Below, piece after piece: positions 23,001 through 35,632 of a DNA stretch of 64,000 bases. A program made the translations under genes and the position numbers. Positions within the stretch are counted from its first letter, which is position 1. Each line of letters begins with the position of its first letter. This DNA comes from Halisarca cf. caerulea. Taxonomy: Eukaryota > Porifera > Demospongiae > Chondrillida > Halisarcidae. The stretch covers positions 1,699,501 through 1,763,500 of the forward strand of contig CAUJGJ010000001.1 of NCBI GenBank assembly GCA_963170055.1, given 5' to 3'. The notes below the pieces were generated by a model that saw only the letters and a program-made list of their open reading frames with translations, was not told the origin of the DNA and ran no database searches.

Positions 23001-24021
23001 AGCAGTTGGAGTATCAGCTGGTCTACTCCTTGCCATCATCATAATACTGATAGCTGTGGTTGGGTGTGTGCTGCGGACAAGACAGAGAAAGACCAAAACA
23101 CACACTCAATCTGTGAATTATGTCAAAGGAGCCCTCAGGCTGGGAGGAGAGGGAAGGCCAGAGAAGGAGGCCCATCAGGAAGGTACAGTTGTAGCCAACA
23201 CCAGTGAAAGTGGAGCAATGTATTGTAAACCAGATATTGTGGACAAGAAAAACACCTCTAGAGTAGAGGAGGATGTCTGTAACACTGGCAAACATGAATT
23301 TGTGAGTCCTCTCTATCAGAGTATCACCAGTACTGTATCCCCTGACAGCAATGGCACAGGCAGCAGTCACAAACCTAACGATCATGAGCACAAATCAGTT
23401 GACGCCTTCATTGAAGAAGACAACAGGAAGGATAAAGCATCTGGCACTGAGCAGGAACACTTATCAGACTACAACAGCAAATATTTATACACACAACCCA
23501 TACCAAAATCACTCAGGAGAGCCACACATGTTACAGATGGAGTACCTGCCACAGTAGTGAAAACAGCTAAAGAAGGCCCCCTACCACATAAAGCACCTGA
23601 ATATGACCCCCCTCCTCCAGGTGGTGAGGGGCACTATCAAGTGGTTGACATGAAGTCTGACAGGCACCAGGCTGACAAAGAACACACCCAAAAAGGAAGA
23701 GAGAATGATGCTGTGACTGAGGTCCTTTACACACGGCCCATGAAATATAAATCTCAAAAAATCACTACAGATTCAGCCCAGTTCAAGGATCCCATGTTCG
23801 CCACCCTCCCTACCAAAGAGGAGGATTTGTACACACTGCCTGACAAGGGCCAAAAGCACACAAACAAGGCCAAAAAAGGGAATCATGAATACACTAAACT
23901 GTCTGCTTCAACCATGGATCCAGAAAACTTGTACTCACTCCCAGATAAGAAAACAAAGGTTGTGAAATGTAAGGAACTGGAGAGTGGGACACCACACAAC
24001 ACAGAAAAGGATTACATTTAA
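20061..24021 (+). CDS. Receptor gene 3: Ig-Ig-FN3-FN3 transmembrane receptor with YxxP-rich tail (type I)
   Basis: Predicted exons are 20061-20106, 20186-20206, 20380-20694, 20881-21186, 21319-21618, 21702-21995, 22177-22257, 22535-22594 and 22976-24021; they total 2469 nt (822 aa), all phase 1. The signal peptide is MDRVILQLVSLALAV and the micro-exon reads ALCPGHK. Domain order equals gene 2, of which it is a segmental duplicate including flanks. The tail keeps PLYQSI, LYTQP, HYQVV, LYTRP, LYTLP, EYTKL and LYSLP, with a new EYDPPPP. The first stalk exon is shorter than in gene 2 because the homologous acceptor CAG has become CTA (near 22149-22150). The next in-phase CAG (22174-22176) would restore the frame. 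That splice choice is inferred. Confidence 0.86.
22651..22728. repeat. 23-bp minisatellite (GGGCAGCGGGTAGCAGGCAGTAG)
   Basis: Just over three tandem copies in the last intron of gene 3. The matching intron of gene 2 (near 12250) has only the flanking ttattcatagcaataggaac, so the array arose after that duplication. Confidence 0.85.
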
Positions 24022-24084
24022 CAAAGAGTGCAGCAAACACCTCCTTACAATCCATGCATATGCAGCCAGTGATCATAATGTTTC

Positions 24085-24090
24085 AATAAA
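24085..24090 (+). promoter_or_regulatory. Candidate poly(A) signal of gene 3
   Basis: A canonical AATAAA 64 nt after the stop codon of gene 3. The same place in gene 2 reads caacaaaacc, so it is not conserved in the duplicate. Confidence 0.4.
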
Positions 24091-24221
24091 ATCTACTATT
24101 GGATATAGCTATACAATAATAATATGCAATAAGCAGCATAGAATAATATAAAGTTATATTCATACCCGTAACATACTAGTAACCCACCATTACACGCTAT
24201 TATGTACTGTATTAGCACTAC

Positions 24222-24229
24222 TGTGTGTA

Positions 24230-24261
<32 letters not shown>

Positions 24262-24277
24262 TGGCTGTGTGTGTGGC

Positions 24278-24346
<69 letters not shown>

Positions 24347-24354
24347 ATGTGTGT
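24222..24354. repeat. (GT)n microsatellite
   Basis: Mostly pure GT with a few interruptions (gtggctgtgtgtg, gtttgtgtg). The gene 2 counterpart near 14140 has only gtgtgtgtgt, which shows fast expansion between duplicates. Confidence 0.95.
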
Positions 24355-25020
24355 GAATATAAGGAAATAAAATTTGTTAATGTCTCAACACAAATTCAGC
24401 AAAAAATAGTAGTAAACTCAAAGCAATATTCAGAGTTTGCGCACAAACTCAAGAACATGACGATGTATTACAGTCTGCCTGTCTACAAAATATCTTGAAA
24501 AGCGATCAACAGGCCTCAGTGCACACACACTGTCATGGTGCACACACACTGTCATGGTGAACACACTGTCATGGTGCACACATACATGCTGCAGTGCTAC
24601 TTGGAACAAGCTATACGTACATATACGTAGGAATGGAAACTGGAAATAATAATATTGGCTGACAAAGAGTGCTATTAATATGAAAATCCATCTACACTAA
24701 AATAGACTTCAGCAAATACCAGCAAAACTTGCTAGGAATGTACGAAGTCGACTACATACATATTATACAATGCACACCATCTGCACTAAAACAGCCAATG
24801 CATGCATGAGTGAAAGCTTGGGAAACAGAATTCTCCTACACACAAGGGTTAGTTGGAGCCAGGAACATTGCCATGTACAGTACCTCCAGGTGCTTATACT
24901 GTTGGAAAAGTAGTTCTTTCAAATAAATAGTACTAATTTCTGTGAAACTTATACAATCATACTAGTATGTACATACCGTATAGGCTGAGCACAAGCATAC
25001 TTCACATGTATACAAACAAC

Positions 25021-25105
25021 TACTACAGCACATACAGTACATACAGTACATACAGTACACATAGTACATACAGTACATACAGTACATATACTACAGCACA
25101 TACGT
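25021..25105. repeat. TACAGTACA array, unoccupied paralogue of the retroelement target
   Basis: Tandem tacagtacata copies followed (25139-25165) by aattaaacttggtgcaaatc, the block that lies just to the right of the retroelement at about 18736-18760. It shows the pre-insertion arrangement. Confidence 0.75.
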
Positions 25106-25430
25106 ATACTACAGTACATATACTGTACATATGTGCATACAATTAAACTTGGTGCAAATCAGCTACATACTGTCAACTACAATCACACCTACAGTACTGC
25201 AAACATATTTAATTTGAAAGTTTCATGATTTATGAACGCATGCGTGGGAATCAACAGCTCGGCCTTGGGGGGGGCTCTTTTTGCCAGCTTTCACATAATA
25301 ATCTCTCGCATCACCCACAAATATCATTAGTAATGAATAACACCATATTATAAGGACTTTTATATAAATACATAACTGAAGAGCCTCTTGACTCCTAAAA
25401 ATCTCTCCCTTAAAAAGGCTTAAAAAGCCT

Positions 25431-25479
25431 CTAAAAATCACCTCAAATCGATCTTTGATCGATTTGAGGTGATTTTTAG
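25431..25479. repeat. Perfect hairpin, 22-bp arms and 5-bp loop
   Basis: ctaaaaatcacctcaaatcg at the left is the inverted complement of cgatttgaggtgatttttag at the right, around atctttgat. It may be the core of a small hairpin element. No function is visible. Confidence 0.8.
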
Positions 25480-25637
25480 ACTGATTTGCTAGTAAAGAAG
25501 ACTTTGTAATTACAGGACCTGGTTTAAACTAATTAGTACGTAATGGGTTATGGTCATTACAGTATATCTAAAATAAAACACTCCAAATTGGATACGTTTC
25601 TGTGAATTTTAGCACATATTAGCTGGGAAGGATGGGC

Positions 25638-25890
25638 TAAGGCCCCATTTACACGTATCCAGATACCTTTAAAAACGTATACTTTTGAATGCGTTTACAA
25701 CTTACTTATGTACATGAAAACGTATGAAACGATCGATGTATGTGCTTATAGAGTATCCATTTAGGTATCCATTTACGAAGTATCCACATTCTCTTATACG
25801 TTTTCAGTGTTTTCGTGTAAATAGTCTGTGTAAACATCTTCAAAAGTATACGTTTACAAGGATATCCGGATACGTGTAAATGGGGCCTTA
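25638..25890. mobile_element. MITE with 23-bp terminal inverted repeats (TAAGGCCCCATTTACACG)
   Basis: Left taaggccccatttacacgta and right tacgtgtaaatggggcctta are inverted copies extending 23 bp. The interior is non-coding and repeats cgtatac/gtatcc motifs. Family not recognised. Confidence 0.8.
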
Positions 25891-25966
25891 GGGGCAGTTT
25901 ATCTAAACAATCACTGCCTAAAGGTCTGCCATGTATTACAGTACTGTCTCAATACTGTACCTTTGA

Positions 25967-26151
25967 TAGTGGACTCTTCCAAATAAGGGCACAGTATAAT
26001 AAACCTCTCTACAAAGGACACTACGTACAGTCCCAGTATAATTCCTACAATACATTTTGAACCTCCCAAAGAGAAAAACGTCTCTACAAAGAACAAACCA
26101 GTTCAATTTATATTGTCCCCAAAGCGTCCCTTATTCGGAGGTCCCACTGTA
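25967..26151. mobile_element. Decayed CAGTGGGACCTCC MITE
   Basis: The interior (ataagggcacagtataataaacctctctacaaagg, here cited by position about 25982-26017) and right end ccttattcggaggtcccact match, in reverse, the family seen at 32477-32662. Confidence 0.5.
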
Positions 26152-26469
26152 GTGTTGGCTGTTAAATATACATGCAACCCTTGAGAAACAGGTCTCTAGT
26201 GGTGACAATGTATTTCAGAATGAACACAGGGTAGCTGAGAAAGCTTTACACTCCTATCAACACATTCCAAGAAAAGCGGTTTAGATAAGCAATTGCACCT
26301 AAGGGTGTCCATACTAATCTTTACTTGCCATAATATTATTACACCTGCAAGACTCTTCACTTGATGACATGTGAATTGGCTCAAGTATGCATAGGATGAC
26401 AAGATAACGAGATAAGAACAATATTCACAGCTGATCTATGTAAACAATACCTGAACCATAAACAGGAAA

Positions 26470-29400
26470 ATGGCAGACTACAGATACAGCAAAGGGCGCA
26501 GGACTCCTTGTTTGGTCGTTTTGATAGCTGTGACAGGTTAGCTCACTCCATTTGTTGTTAAAAAGTATCAAAACTAACAAATTCTTTGTTTTCTCCTTGT
26601 ACAGTAGTTCTTTGTCAGGGACAGAATGGTAAGTTTAGCAGAACAAGTGACATGCAGTCAGTCCATTACCGAAAGACAACAGCACTAACAAACTGTATCC
26701 AGATCATACAGTAATTAAAGCAGAAAGTACACAAATGCTTCTTTGCCTCATTTCAGGCATCCAGTAATCTTGAAAATGTAACTTATAGCGCAGTGAATAA
26801 ACATACAATAGACAACACACAAAGGGGCTGATGCAGTTGTCACACGTATACTGCACTGGCCCACTAATGCGTCATAGTTGCACCAACACACTACTGTCAC
26901 ACATGCAATACAGTAGTACTACTTTTGAGAGACCACTTCTTTTGTAAGACAAGCCTTACTGGGAACAAATGCATATATGTCATATACTAAATTCCCCCTC
27001 ATCAGAGACCATCTCCCTTGAGAGACCACCTTTCACCTGTCCCTAAGGGTGGTCTCTCAAGAGGTACTACTGTACTGTCACACTGCTGCTATAGTCACAC
27101 AAATGCCGTACTCACACTAATGCTGTAATGTCACACTTTTGTTCTTCCGACCTCAGCGACTGTGGTCCTGGATGTGTACACTCCCACTTCTACACTGGAT
27201 AACAACACTACTCTACAATTGGGGACAACCTGCATCCTCATCTGTAGGACTGGAGGACTACCACATGGGACAGACTACAACTACACATGGACATGTCCTA
27301 ACGGACCTTGTACCATTGGACAAGGAACAAACACCAACAGAGACACCTATGGGGACAGACTCTTACTCAACATACTCTCATACAGTGATGCAGGGACCTA
27401 CACCTGTCAAGTTGGACTGGCTACAACAGGTCAACTACTGGGAATGGATCAGTTTGCCCTCAGAGTGGAAGGTACGTATACATAAAGGGTGCTGCTATAA
27501 AATGCATGGTCATTTTCTTATAATATGTGTACATACAATGTAGTAGGCTAAATACTTTGTAGAATTTGCTTCCTAAGTACTTGGCATGTGCATAACCCGG
27601 GACGGAAGAAACTGTACTCTATATACTCTGTCCTTTCCTTGTGTACAATAAGCTATCCAGTCTCAATAGTACACAAACTGCATTATTGTACAGCAAAAGA
27701 AAATTACAAGCCTTTACAGGATCTACTGTAGTTGTACCAAATGCAATGTTTCCATACATACTGATAGTGCATGGTCTGAATATACACAGCAGATGAAAAA
27801 CATACATAAATTAAGCAAAGATTCTTGGCTTCATGGATACTGGTTCACACTCACTCCTCACTCTCCTCCTACAGGTGGTATTGTCCTCCACAGTGGGACC
27901 AACCTCATTCCAAATAATGACTTCATCACTAGTGGACAAGACATCACCTCTAGTACAACCATCACCATACAATGTACTTCACACCGACAACCTCATTGGA
28001 GGGGACCCAATGGACAGACACTATCAACAATACAAAACAACACACTCCATCAGATCCTCAATGGGAACACATCAATACTTACTATTGACACTAACAATCT
28101 CAACAACTTCACTAATGGAAGGTTCTCCTGTCACACTACACAACACACAACTAATGTCAACCTGTACATTGGACCAGGAGGTGAGGGGAGGGGGGGGGGA
28201 TAAGTACCTTTATGCAGATCATAGGTTTACTGTCATGATTTTTTCTATTTCGAAATCAATAGTATATGCATGCAGAAACATGAGAATGATACCCATCTAC
28301 AATCTATATACAATTGGGGGAAGAATAACACTGTAAATTTGACAAAAAAGCAATTGTGCATGGGAGTTCCTGCCTTCCAGTTTGAGAAATGGGAATAACT
28401 TGTGATGTCATATGAGGCAGTAACAATAATGGTGCAAGTACAGGCATAAATGGGAGCAAAGAAGAAATTGTCATGTCCTGCGCAAATTTGGCTTTCCGCA
28501 AAGGCAAAAAATCTATGATTCCAATGCTCACAATAAACTTTAAGGTGAATTTGTGCAACCTGAATATTTTCCAGTGGGGTGGATGATCAATGTCTTGAAG
28601 TTGATCACATGAAGATGGCGTTCCCGGTTAAGTATATGTATTGTCTAAACAATAGTAAATAGGAAACTCAAAAGTGATTCCTAAACCTTTCCATGATGTA
28701 TAGGCTAGATTGTCAGTTTTTGGGTTTTCTTGCAGCATATTTTGGTGCCCAAGTACCTCTAATCGACTCCCATTATTTTGACAGCCATTTTGGTTATTGC
28801 AGAAGCACTTTTCCAGAATTTTCATGGGCTAACTTTTCACACATGGCTTCCAATCTGCAAAATCCATGAAAGTTTCACCCTGTGAAAATTTGTACGCACA
28901 TCGAATGTCATTGTTACTGCTCTGTTATGTGTACATTAATGCAGCAGCAATGCAAATACCACAAGTACAAAGCCGTTTCAATAATACTCACACCATTCTA
29001 AGCCCATCACTGGGGACCCTCAACCAAGTAAACAGGTTCATTGTCAGTTATCAACGCCAAGATCTCAATGTACCACTCGATGTGGAGTATCAAGAGGTAG
29101 TGGTCACTGGAGTCAATACTGAAATAGTAAAAGAGATCTCCCTACCAGGAGTGATGTATATGGTATCAATGTGGGCTGTGAATGGTAGTCAGTACTTTCA
29201 AACACCAGTGTCACTACCAGGAATTGCATTGCAATTAGCACAAGGTACGCATGTAGGGCGCATTCATAAACTGTAAATGATTAATATCAAGCTACACCTA
29301 TTCCCGTATACACCATACACCACTTCTGTGTAGCTCCCTCCAAACCAAGATTCCTCACTCTCACAACAACATTCACTCAAGGATTAGAGCTCAACTGGAT

Positions 29401-31239
29401 ACCACCAAAACAACCCAATGGACCAATTCTATATCAACTCAACTATGGAACAAATACCACACAGTTCACTACAGTTGATACAGCTGGTGATGACACCTAC
29501 TACAACCTAACTGGACTACAACAGAACATAACATACTACATCAGAGTGGTGGCTGTTAGCTATATGACAGTTAATGGAGTACCAAGGACTGAGGGAGAAT
29601 GGATTACAGCTACTACTGAGAGTGGAGGTTTGAATGGTTTGTTATTGTACAAGTAAATCACCTAAAAATATTCAACCTGCATTTTTCAATTTGTCATTTT
29701 GACATCCACAAATTTAGATTAAGCCAATGCTGGTGATCAACCTAGTATGACTCAGTGTGTGTACTAGTTTATGTTCAATTACATCATAGATACTCTATAT
29801 CCCATCCAAACACTACTATTTATGCCATTATAGCTTCAAGACAAAGCTTATATACCCCAACATATTATAAACATACATGTATGTATGCATGCATGCTGCT
29901 CTGCATGGTTCACAAAGTACACACACCAACTGCATGTATGCATTTGGCATCGCAACATAGCATAATTAAAAAAAAGAAAAATGTCCTACAAATATAGTTA
30001 CCCTTCAGGATGATATCATGCATATATATATAGTGTACATGGTCTATAGTTCACATTACATATATTGTATTTGGATTATATTCAGCTACATTGAACATGA
30101 TGACTACCACAACTCCAATTGTCACAACAAGTATGCCTACTCCAAATAGCAGCCAACCTACAGCTCCAGGTATAAACAGTAAGCATGTATGCATGTACTG
30201 TATGTACTGTGTGCATGGTAACTATAATATGCATGATTTACAGTGTATAACCACCATTAACACCATGTGAATGGCAATTCTTAATGCCTGCAATTTGTAC
30301 TGTTTAACATCTCTGGACACAAGTTAGCAAGAAAACACCCAACAAAATTCATATATTAGTACATGTACGTATATAGTGGCATACAAACTGCATACAAATA
30401 TGCACCATACAGTGGGAAATTTATACAGACTACTGTATAATCAATAAACACATTCACAAAGAGCTGTAAATGGCAACAGGAAATAAAAGCTTTACTAATC
30501 TTGAGAATTCCAGACAATTATAACAATCTTTACAATCATGAGAGTCCCTATTATATTATTGGGTGACGGAAATTGACACAATTTTGTGAAGACGAAATCT
30601 ATACTTGCTGATTTATGCTGTACAGTCAAACTTGTTTACAACGACACCCTTGGTGCTATTAAAATGTGCTGTTATAACCAAGTTGTTGTTGTAACCAGGA
30701 CTTTTTAGTACAGAGACCATTGAATCCGTTCCTGCCATGTGTGTTGTTGTAAAGAGGTCGATGTTGTAAACAGTGACTTTGTAACCAAGTTTGACTGTAC
30801 TACATTTTCATGAATGTACATGCAACAGAACCAAGAGCACCAAGAAGATGCTCAAGGGCAAAAGAAATGTGTTACTCCCAAGATAGGAGTGTATAATAAG
30901 TAATTTGGGTAAAAACCTGTGGGGCTGCTGCCTCTCGTCCTGAATTACTTGTGAATATAACGGTTTATCTCTACAACAACGGTATCTGGTTTACGAAGAA
31001 TTTTTATCCTTCAGCTTTGTATTTTTCACCTTCATTGCAATTTTGAAGAAAATTCGCTGCATTTTGGCAATTTCAGCCAAAATGTAGCAACTTTTCGTCA
31101 AAATTGCAACTAAGGCAAAAAATACAAAGCTGAAGGATAAAACTTCTTCGTAAACCTGATACTATTGTTGCAGAGATAAACCGTTGCTTGTTAAAGTCTT
31201 CTTTCTTTCAGCAGCCATTTTTATTCGCCTACTTCCTGC

Positions 31240-31286
<47 letters not shown>

Positions 31287-34209
31287 TTAAAAAATAATTT
31301 GAATCATTATACATGTACAAGGAAAGAAAACAGAAAAAGACATGAAATCTATGCAAGCTAAATTTAACATGCAACCTAAACAAATTACAGCATGAAAGAA
31401 AAAAGGATTTACCATTACAACATGACAAAATGGCTTCAGCATTGTATCTTTGAATAATAATACTAATCCTCTGACACATGTATGTGAACAATTGGGAATC
31501 TGATGTTTTCATCTTGGTGAGATGGCCTAACTCCTTCAAGAAGGCCAAGGCTTCATCTCCGAATATATATATATGTATCCCACTGCGTGGGCGGTTTCCA
31601 TTATCTTCAAAGAGACCGCCTTGGGTATATTCGCAATATACCAGGGTATATCAATGACCCCAATTCATATACCCTGTTTTTTAAGTGACGATAATTGATA
31701 ACTGCCTTGTCAGCAGAATGATGCAACAGCAGCACACCTGCTGTACGTACAATGTACACTAAACCTACGAAGTTCTTTTTTGTTCTTTTTTTTTACGAAC
31801 GTTTCTGTCTACATGTATCGTTTCAGACCCCATTGCGGCTTTTGCAGTCTTTTAGGAGAGTAGTAGTCCTCCCAACTGAGCAATCGCCAATTTTTCTAAC
31901 CCTTCGACGATGACCGTCACGGATAAAGACGAAACAAACTTTTAGAAAGGAACATGTGCTCCTAGACTAGGAAGGTTTGTTTTCACGGTAGAGTATTTTT
32001 GTAGTTCCTTGAAGCTGTCTTCTCTTGTATTAAGTTAAAAGCGTTCTCTTCGGATTTGCAGCCCATACGTATCCAGTATACGGCGTAGACGCAAGGTTTG
32101 TCGCTGAAATGGAAAGTTACAAAGCTAATAATCGTCGTTCGGCTTTAATTAAACACCAAAGTACCTTCTTCTGAGTAATACATTAGCCAAGTTCTCTAAC
32201 AAAATTAATAGGTATAATCTATACATTGGCACAATATCTACTGTATACCATATAAGTGCTAATTTTTGCGGGGCTTCATTTTCGCGGATTTCGCAAATTT
32301 CGTGAATTAGCCTGCATTCGCAAAAATTCAATGGCAAATATTTGGTTGGATACATAGTCAATTTGTCTAATATATAGTAGGGACTGGTCCATTTGCAAAA
32401 TTAAAATTGCAAAATGCAGCCAAGTTCTTCCATTCACAAAATATATACCCCGCAAAAATTAGTGCCTATACGTATACAGTGGAATCTCCAAATAAAGGAC
32501 ACTTTGGGACAATCATTTTGTCCTCTGTAAGAAAGGTGTCCTTAATTGGGAAATCCAAAATGTATTGGAACAATAGGGAGAAAACATTTTGGGACCTCAA
32601 GCTGTGTCCTTTGTAGAGAGATTGTCCTTATTTCAGAGCGTCCACTATCGGAGATTCCACTGTATACAGTATACTGCATGCACATTGTACTATTTTTATA
32701 GTCTGATACTGTATACTACACAGACTGAGTCATCGGACACAATAATTGATTCACACGATCCTCATGGGAATAGACATACACTTGCATAAGTGTGACCATG
32801 CATAGCTGGTAGGTGAGTGATGAATTCTTACTGGCTGGTGTATAACTCCTTGACACGGGATAAAGTCTGCCAAAAATTCCCATTATTGGGGTACGTAAAG
32901 GTAATAAGCATCATGTACATATGAGGGCTATCACAGAGCTTTGAACAGTAAGTGGTGCACATTTACAAAACATTAAAAGTGAAGGTCACCCCATATAATT
33001 AATAAATGTTATAAGAGCTATCATTTCCCACTCTTATACGTAGGGACACTTGTCATTGGTATAGCAGTTGGAGCATCAGCTGGTCTACTCCTTGTCATCA
33101 TCATAATATTGATAGCTGTGGTAGGGTGTCTGCTCTGCTGCAAACATAAGCAGACGAAGAAACAGCCTCCACCAGCATATTACAGTGCAGTTGGACCAGT
33201 AGATATACAGAAATCAGAAGAGAGGAAGCAAAGCCAACAAGCTGTTGTCATAGTAAACACTGACAGTAATTCAGCATACATGTATGCTGAAATTCAGGGA
33301 GCTGGAGAAAAGTACAACACAGATCCTGCACTGGAGAAGGACGACATTGTCATCGGAAATGAACAAGTACTAAAGACAAAGAAGGAGGAATCACCTCCTG
33401 GTAGTAGGAAAGAGCATGCTGTCCATAGGAAAGAGCATGAATATGCAGATGTGGGAACAAAAATGGAGGATGAAATGAGTACAAACCAACCAGCCAAGAG
33501 CACCGCCTTTGCTGGCCATGAGCTTGAAGATGGCTATACAACTATCCAAGACAGAGAGAATGACGCTGAATACAGTGAGGTTGGCACATCCCTTGCCAGC
33601 AACAACGGCAAACAGAAGGAACAGCCACCAGACTACCCCACTCAAGGTGCATACACCCAACCACAAAAGCCACCAGAAGCTGTGAAGGACAATACCAAAG
33701 AGGATGGCTATGACAAAATACCAGAACCCCCTCCTCCCAGTACAGGTAGCACCAAAACGGATAGCAGTCCCCCACCTCTTCATGCTGGCTATGAACCTAT
33801 TGACACAGATCCGGTCCCCCTCAGTGCTACTGGTGACTATGAAGAAATAGGATATTCGACAGTAAAAGATGAACAACAAGAATACCCACCCAACTACAAA
33901 GAGGAAGAACTCTACACAGTGCCAGTCACACATAAAGAAGCAAATGCCACACCAGAAGGTCCAACAGACACTAACACAGACATCCAAACTCCCAACATGG
34001 ACACCCAAACTCCCAATGCAGACACCCAAACTCCCAACGCAGACACCCAAACTCCCAACATGGATGACCTCTACACACAGCCTGATGTGTCTATGAAGAC
34101 GAGGAACAAGCCTAAAGCAGACAGATTCTCAGACTACCAGCCAACCATTCCATCCTTTGACCCAGAGCTCCTGTACACAGTCCCAGACAAGAAAAACACA
34201 CCAAATTAA
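26470..34209 (+). CDS. Receptor gene 4: Ig-Ig-FN3-FN3 transmembrane receptor with long Tyr/Pro tail (type II)
   Basis: Predicted exons are 26470-26536, 26608-26628, 27157-27471, 27875-28180, 28945-29244, 29334-29627, 30086-30178 and 33044-34209; they total 2562 nt (853 aa), all phase 1. The signal exon MADYRYSKGRR...LVVLIAVT differs from all others; the micro-exon VLCQGQN matches genes 1 and 5. Ig and FN3 exons are close to the other paralogues. The last intron (2.9 kb) is long and full of repeats, so a missed stalk exon is possible. After the helix (GASAGLLLVIIIILIAVVG) comes CLLCCKHKQTKKQPPP, then Tyr motifs AYMYAEI, EYADV, GYTTI, EYSEV, AYTQP, GYDKI, DYEEI, IGYSTV (fits the ITIM consensus), LYTVP, LYTQP and LYTVP. 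An in-frame heptad repeat (DTQTPNA/M) lies at about 33982-34062. The tail head and end resemble gene 5. Confidence 0.86.
26911..27072. mobile_element. CAGTAGTACTAC...GTAGTACTACTG MITE
   Basis: Ends cagtagtactacttttgaga and tctctcaagaggtactactg; same family as 8191-8368. It is in the intron before Ig1 of gene 4. Confidence 0.65.
30623..30797. mobile_element. CAGTCAAACTTGTTTACAA MITE
   Basis: Inverted termini cagtcaaacttgtttacaac and gtaaccaagtttgactg flank a T/G-rich interior with gttgttgtaa motifs; a TA lies next to both ends. Last intron of gene 4. Confidence 0.65.
30894..31240. mobile_element. Inverted-repeat element with GGGGCTGC core
   Basis: Segments at about 30960-31030 (cggtttatctctacaacaac ... 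tatccttcagctttgtattt) and 31110-31185 are inverted copies. A related sequence is at 47449-47686, and a short trace occurs near 6885-6940. It is followed by an (AT)n run at about 31240-31283. Confidence 0.6.
32251..32470. mobile_element. MITE with ends TATAAGTGCTAATTTTTGCGG
   Basis: Left tataagtgctaatttttgcg and right cgcaaaaattagtgcctata are inverted repeats. The interior is rich in ttcgcgaa/ttgcaaaa. Non-coding. Confidence 0.75.
32477..32662. mobile_element. CAGTGGAATCTCC MITE, well preserved
   Basis: Inverted termini cagtggaatctccaaataaa and ttatttc...ggagattccactg, with TA on both sides. It is the best copy of the family also seen at 3944 and 25967. Confidence 0.75.
33982..34065 (+). repeat. 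In-frame 21-bp coding repeat in the gene 4 tail
   Basis: Four copies of gacacccaaactcccaacgc-type units encode D-T/I-Q-T-P-N-A/M. The frame is kept because the unit is 21 bp. It lies just before the DLYTQPD motif, so it sets the distance between YxxP sites. Confidence 0.85.
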
Positions 34210-34656
34210 GAAAGAATCTTAAGAACCAGACACAACTACACCATGGGACAAAGGATGCACACACTAGCATAAAACATTACCACGGACGAACATGAACCTG
34301 AACAGAAAGGGCTCACTGCATGTTCTTGCAAACTACAATAGTGGAAATACTGTATACATCACTTGAGAGATTTAGAATATTTTGAAACTTGCCAAGTATT
34401 AATTTATGTATGTAAATTTTGCCACTACCAAGTTGTGCAAAGTAGTATAACATATGGTATTTATGCAGTATTTAGCTTTTTACTGTTTTATGTATGCTCT
34501 AATTATCTCATGCAATAGTGATAACTAGAATTGAATATGACAATGAAACAGTAATTTTGAACCAACATAAATAGTCATTTTTACAGCAGCAGATGGCATC
34601 ACATTAAAACAAAAGTCAAGCTTGCTTAGTACGCGTAGGTGCGAACCTTGGGTATA

Positions 34657-35224
34657 TACCGTATGTCAGGAAATTTTCGCGGCTAATAAATTTCGTGGTT
34701 TTCGCAGTTGGACAGGATCCACGAAATTATTCATCCACGAACTTTAATGAAAAAAATGGCTGCTGACGGGATTGTGTACCACTTTTGCTCATAGGATTTG
34801 TTCGAATGCAAGGATTAATTATATACGTACAGTAATGTAATTTGCTTGGATTCTTAGTTTGACTTTTCCTTGGGTTCGATTTGTTAAGCTTAAGGAACTT
34901 AGTCACGTATGAATCTGCGCCAGTAGTCCTCAAGCTTCCACGACGTTAACAAAGACAAAGAATCACCGAAATGACTCTAGTTCACCTTCTAGATTTGTAG
35001 TTTCATTCTTAGATTAAAATAATAACTATACCTATAGGATTAGCAAGTTAAGACACAATTTTGTTCATTAGGAGAGACAAGCGCTTGGAAAACAAGAGAG
35101 GATTTATTGTTGCACAATCTCCAACCAGAGACAGCAAAATTTTTTATCCACGAAAATTTATGACCCCCAAAAATAAAGCTAGCCGCGAAATTTTTGTACC
35201 GCGAAAATTTCCTGACGTACGGTA
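34657..35224. mobile_element. MITE with TACCGTAYGTCAGGAAATTTTCGCGG ends, copy 1
   Basis: About 568 bp. Left end taccgtatgtcaggaaattt and right end aaatttcctgacgtacggta are inverted repeats that extend through cgcgg. Subterminal atccacgaaatt motifs are repeated. A second, more decayed copy is at 49742-50297. Confidence 0.85.
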
Positions 35225-35506
35225 ACACATACACACAGTGTTCTCACCAGTCCCTTTAAGCAGGGTGGGCCACCCTCCTTGAATTTTGGCTTAGACCATT
35301 TTTCTACTTAAAGTAGAGTCATTCTTTCCTTATTCAGAGACTGAGTGGATAGATTAGCTAATACTGGCACTGTGCATATCATATATTCTGAGCAAATTCC
35401 CACTTCACAAGACTTTTACAAATGCATAGGAGTAGCTCAGTGCTATAATAGAAGTGAACCAGGATAATGGCAGCTGTGCACTAGACTACTACTGGCTTAC
35501 GCAAAT

Positions 35507-35632
35507 GCCACTTGGTCCATAGTATAAGGTATCAAACCACTGCTGAATGAATACATATTGCCCTTCACAATGTACAGGGCAATGTGTATTCATTCAGCAG
35601 TAGTTTGGTACCTTATACTGTGGATCAAGGGC
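35507..35632. mobile_element. Long hairpin (about 56-bp arms)
   Basis: From gccacttggtccatagtata the sequence folds back on itself across a loop of about 14 bp (cttcacaatgtaca) to tatactgtggatcaagggca. Arms are nearly perfect. It looks like a snap-back MITE. Confidence 0.8.

Larger units (their letters stand above)
24022..26469. other. Spacer between receptor genes 3 and 4
   Basis: No gene is supported. It contains the (GT)n tract, a short tandem repeat with cactgtcatggtg at about 24518-24578, the unoccupied TACAGTACA array (25021-25105), a perfect hairpin (25431-25479), a terminal-inverted-repeat element (25638-25890) and a decayed MITE (about 25967-26151). Confidence 0.6.

Noticed and set aside
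33391..34050. 219-codon minus-strand open frame opposite the gene 4 tail
   Set aside because: Antisense shadow of a low-stop coding exon; Cys/Phe/Trp-rich with no recognisable domain.
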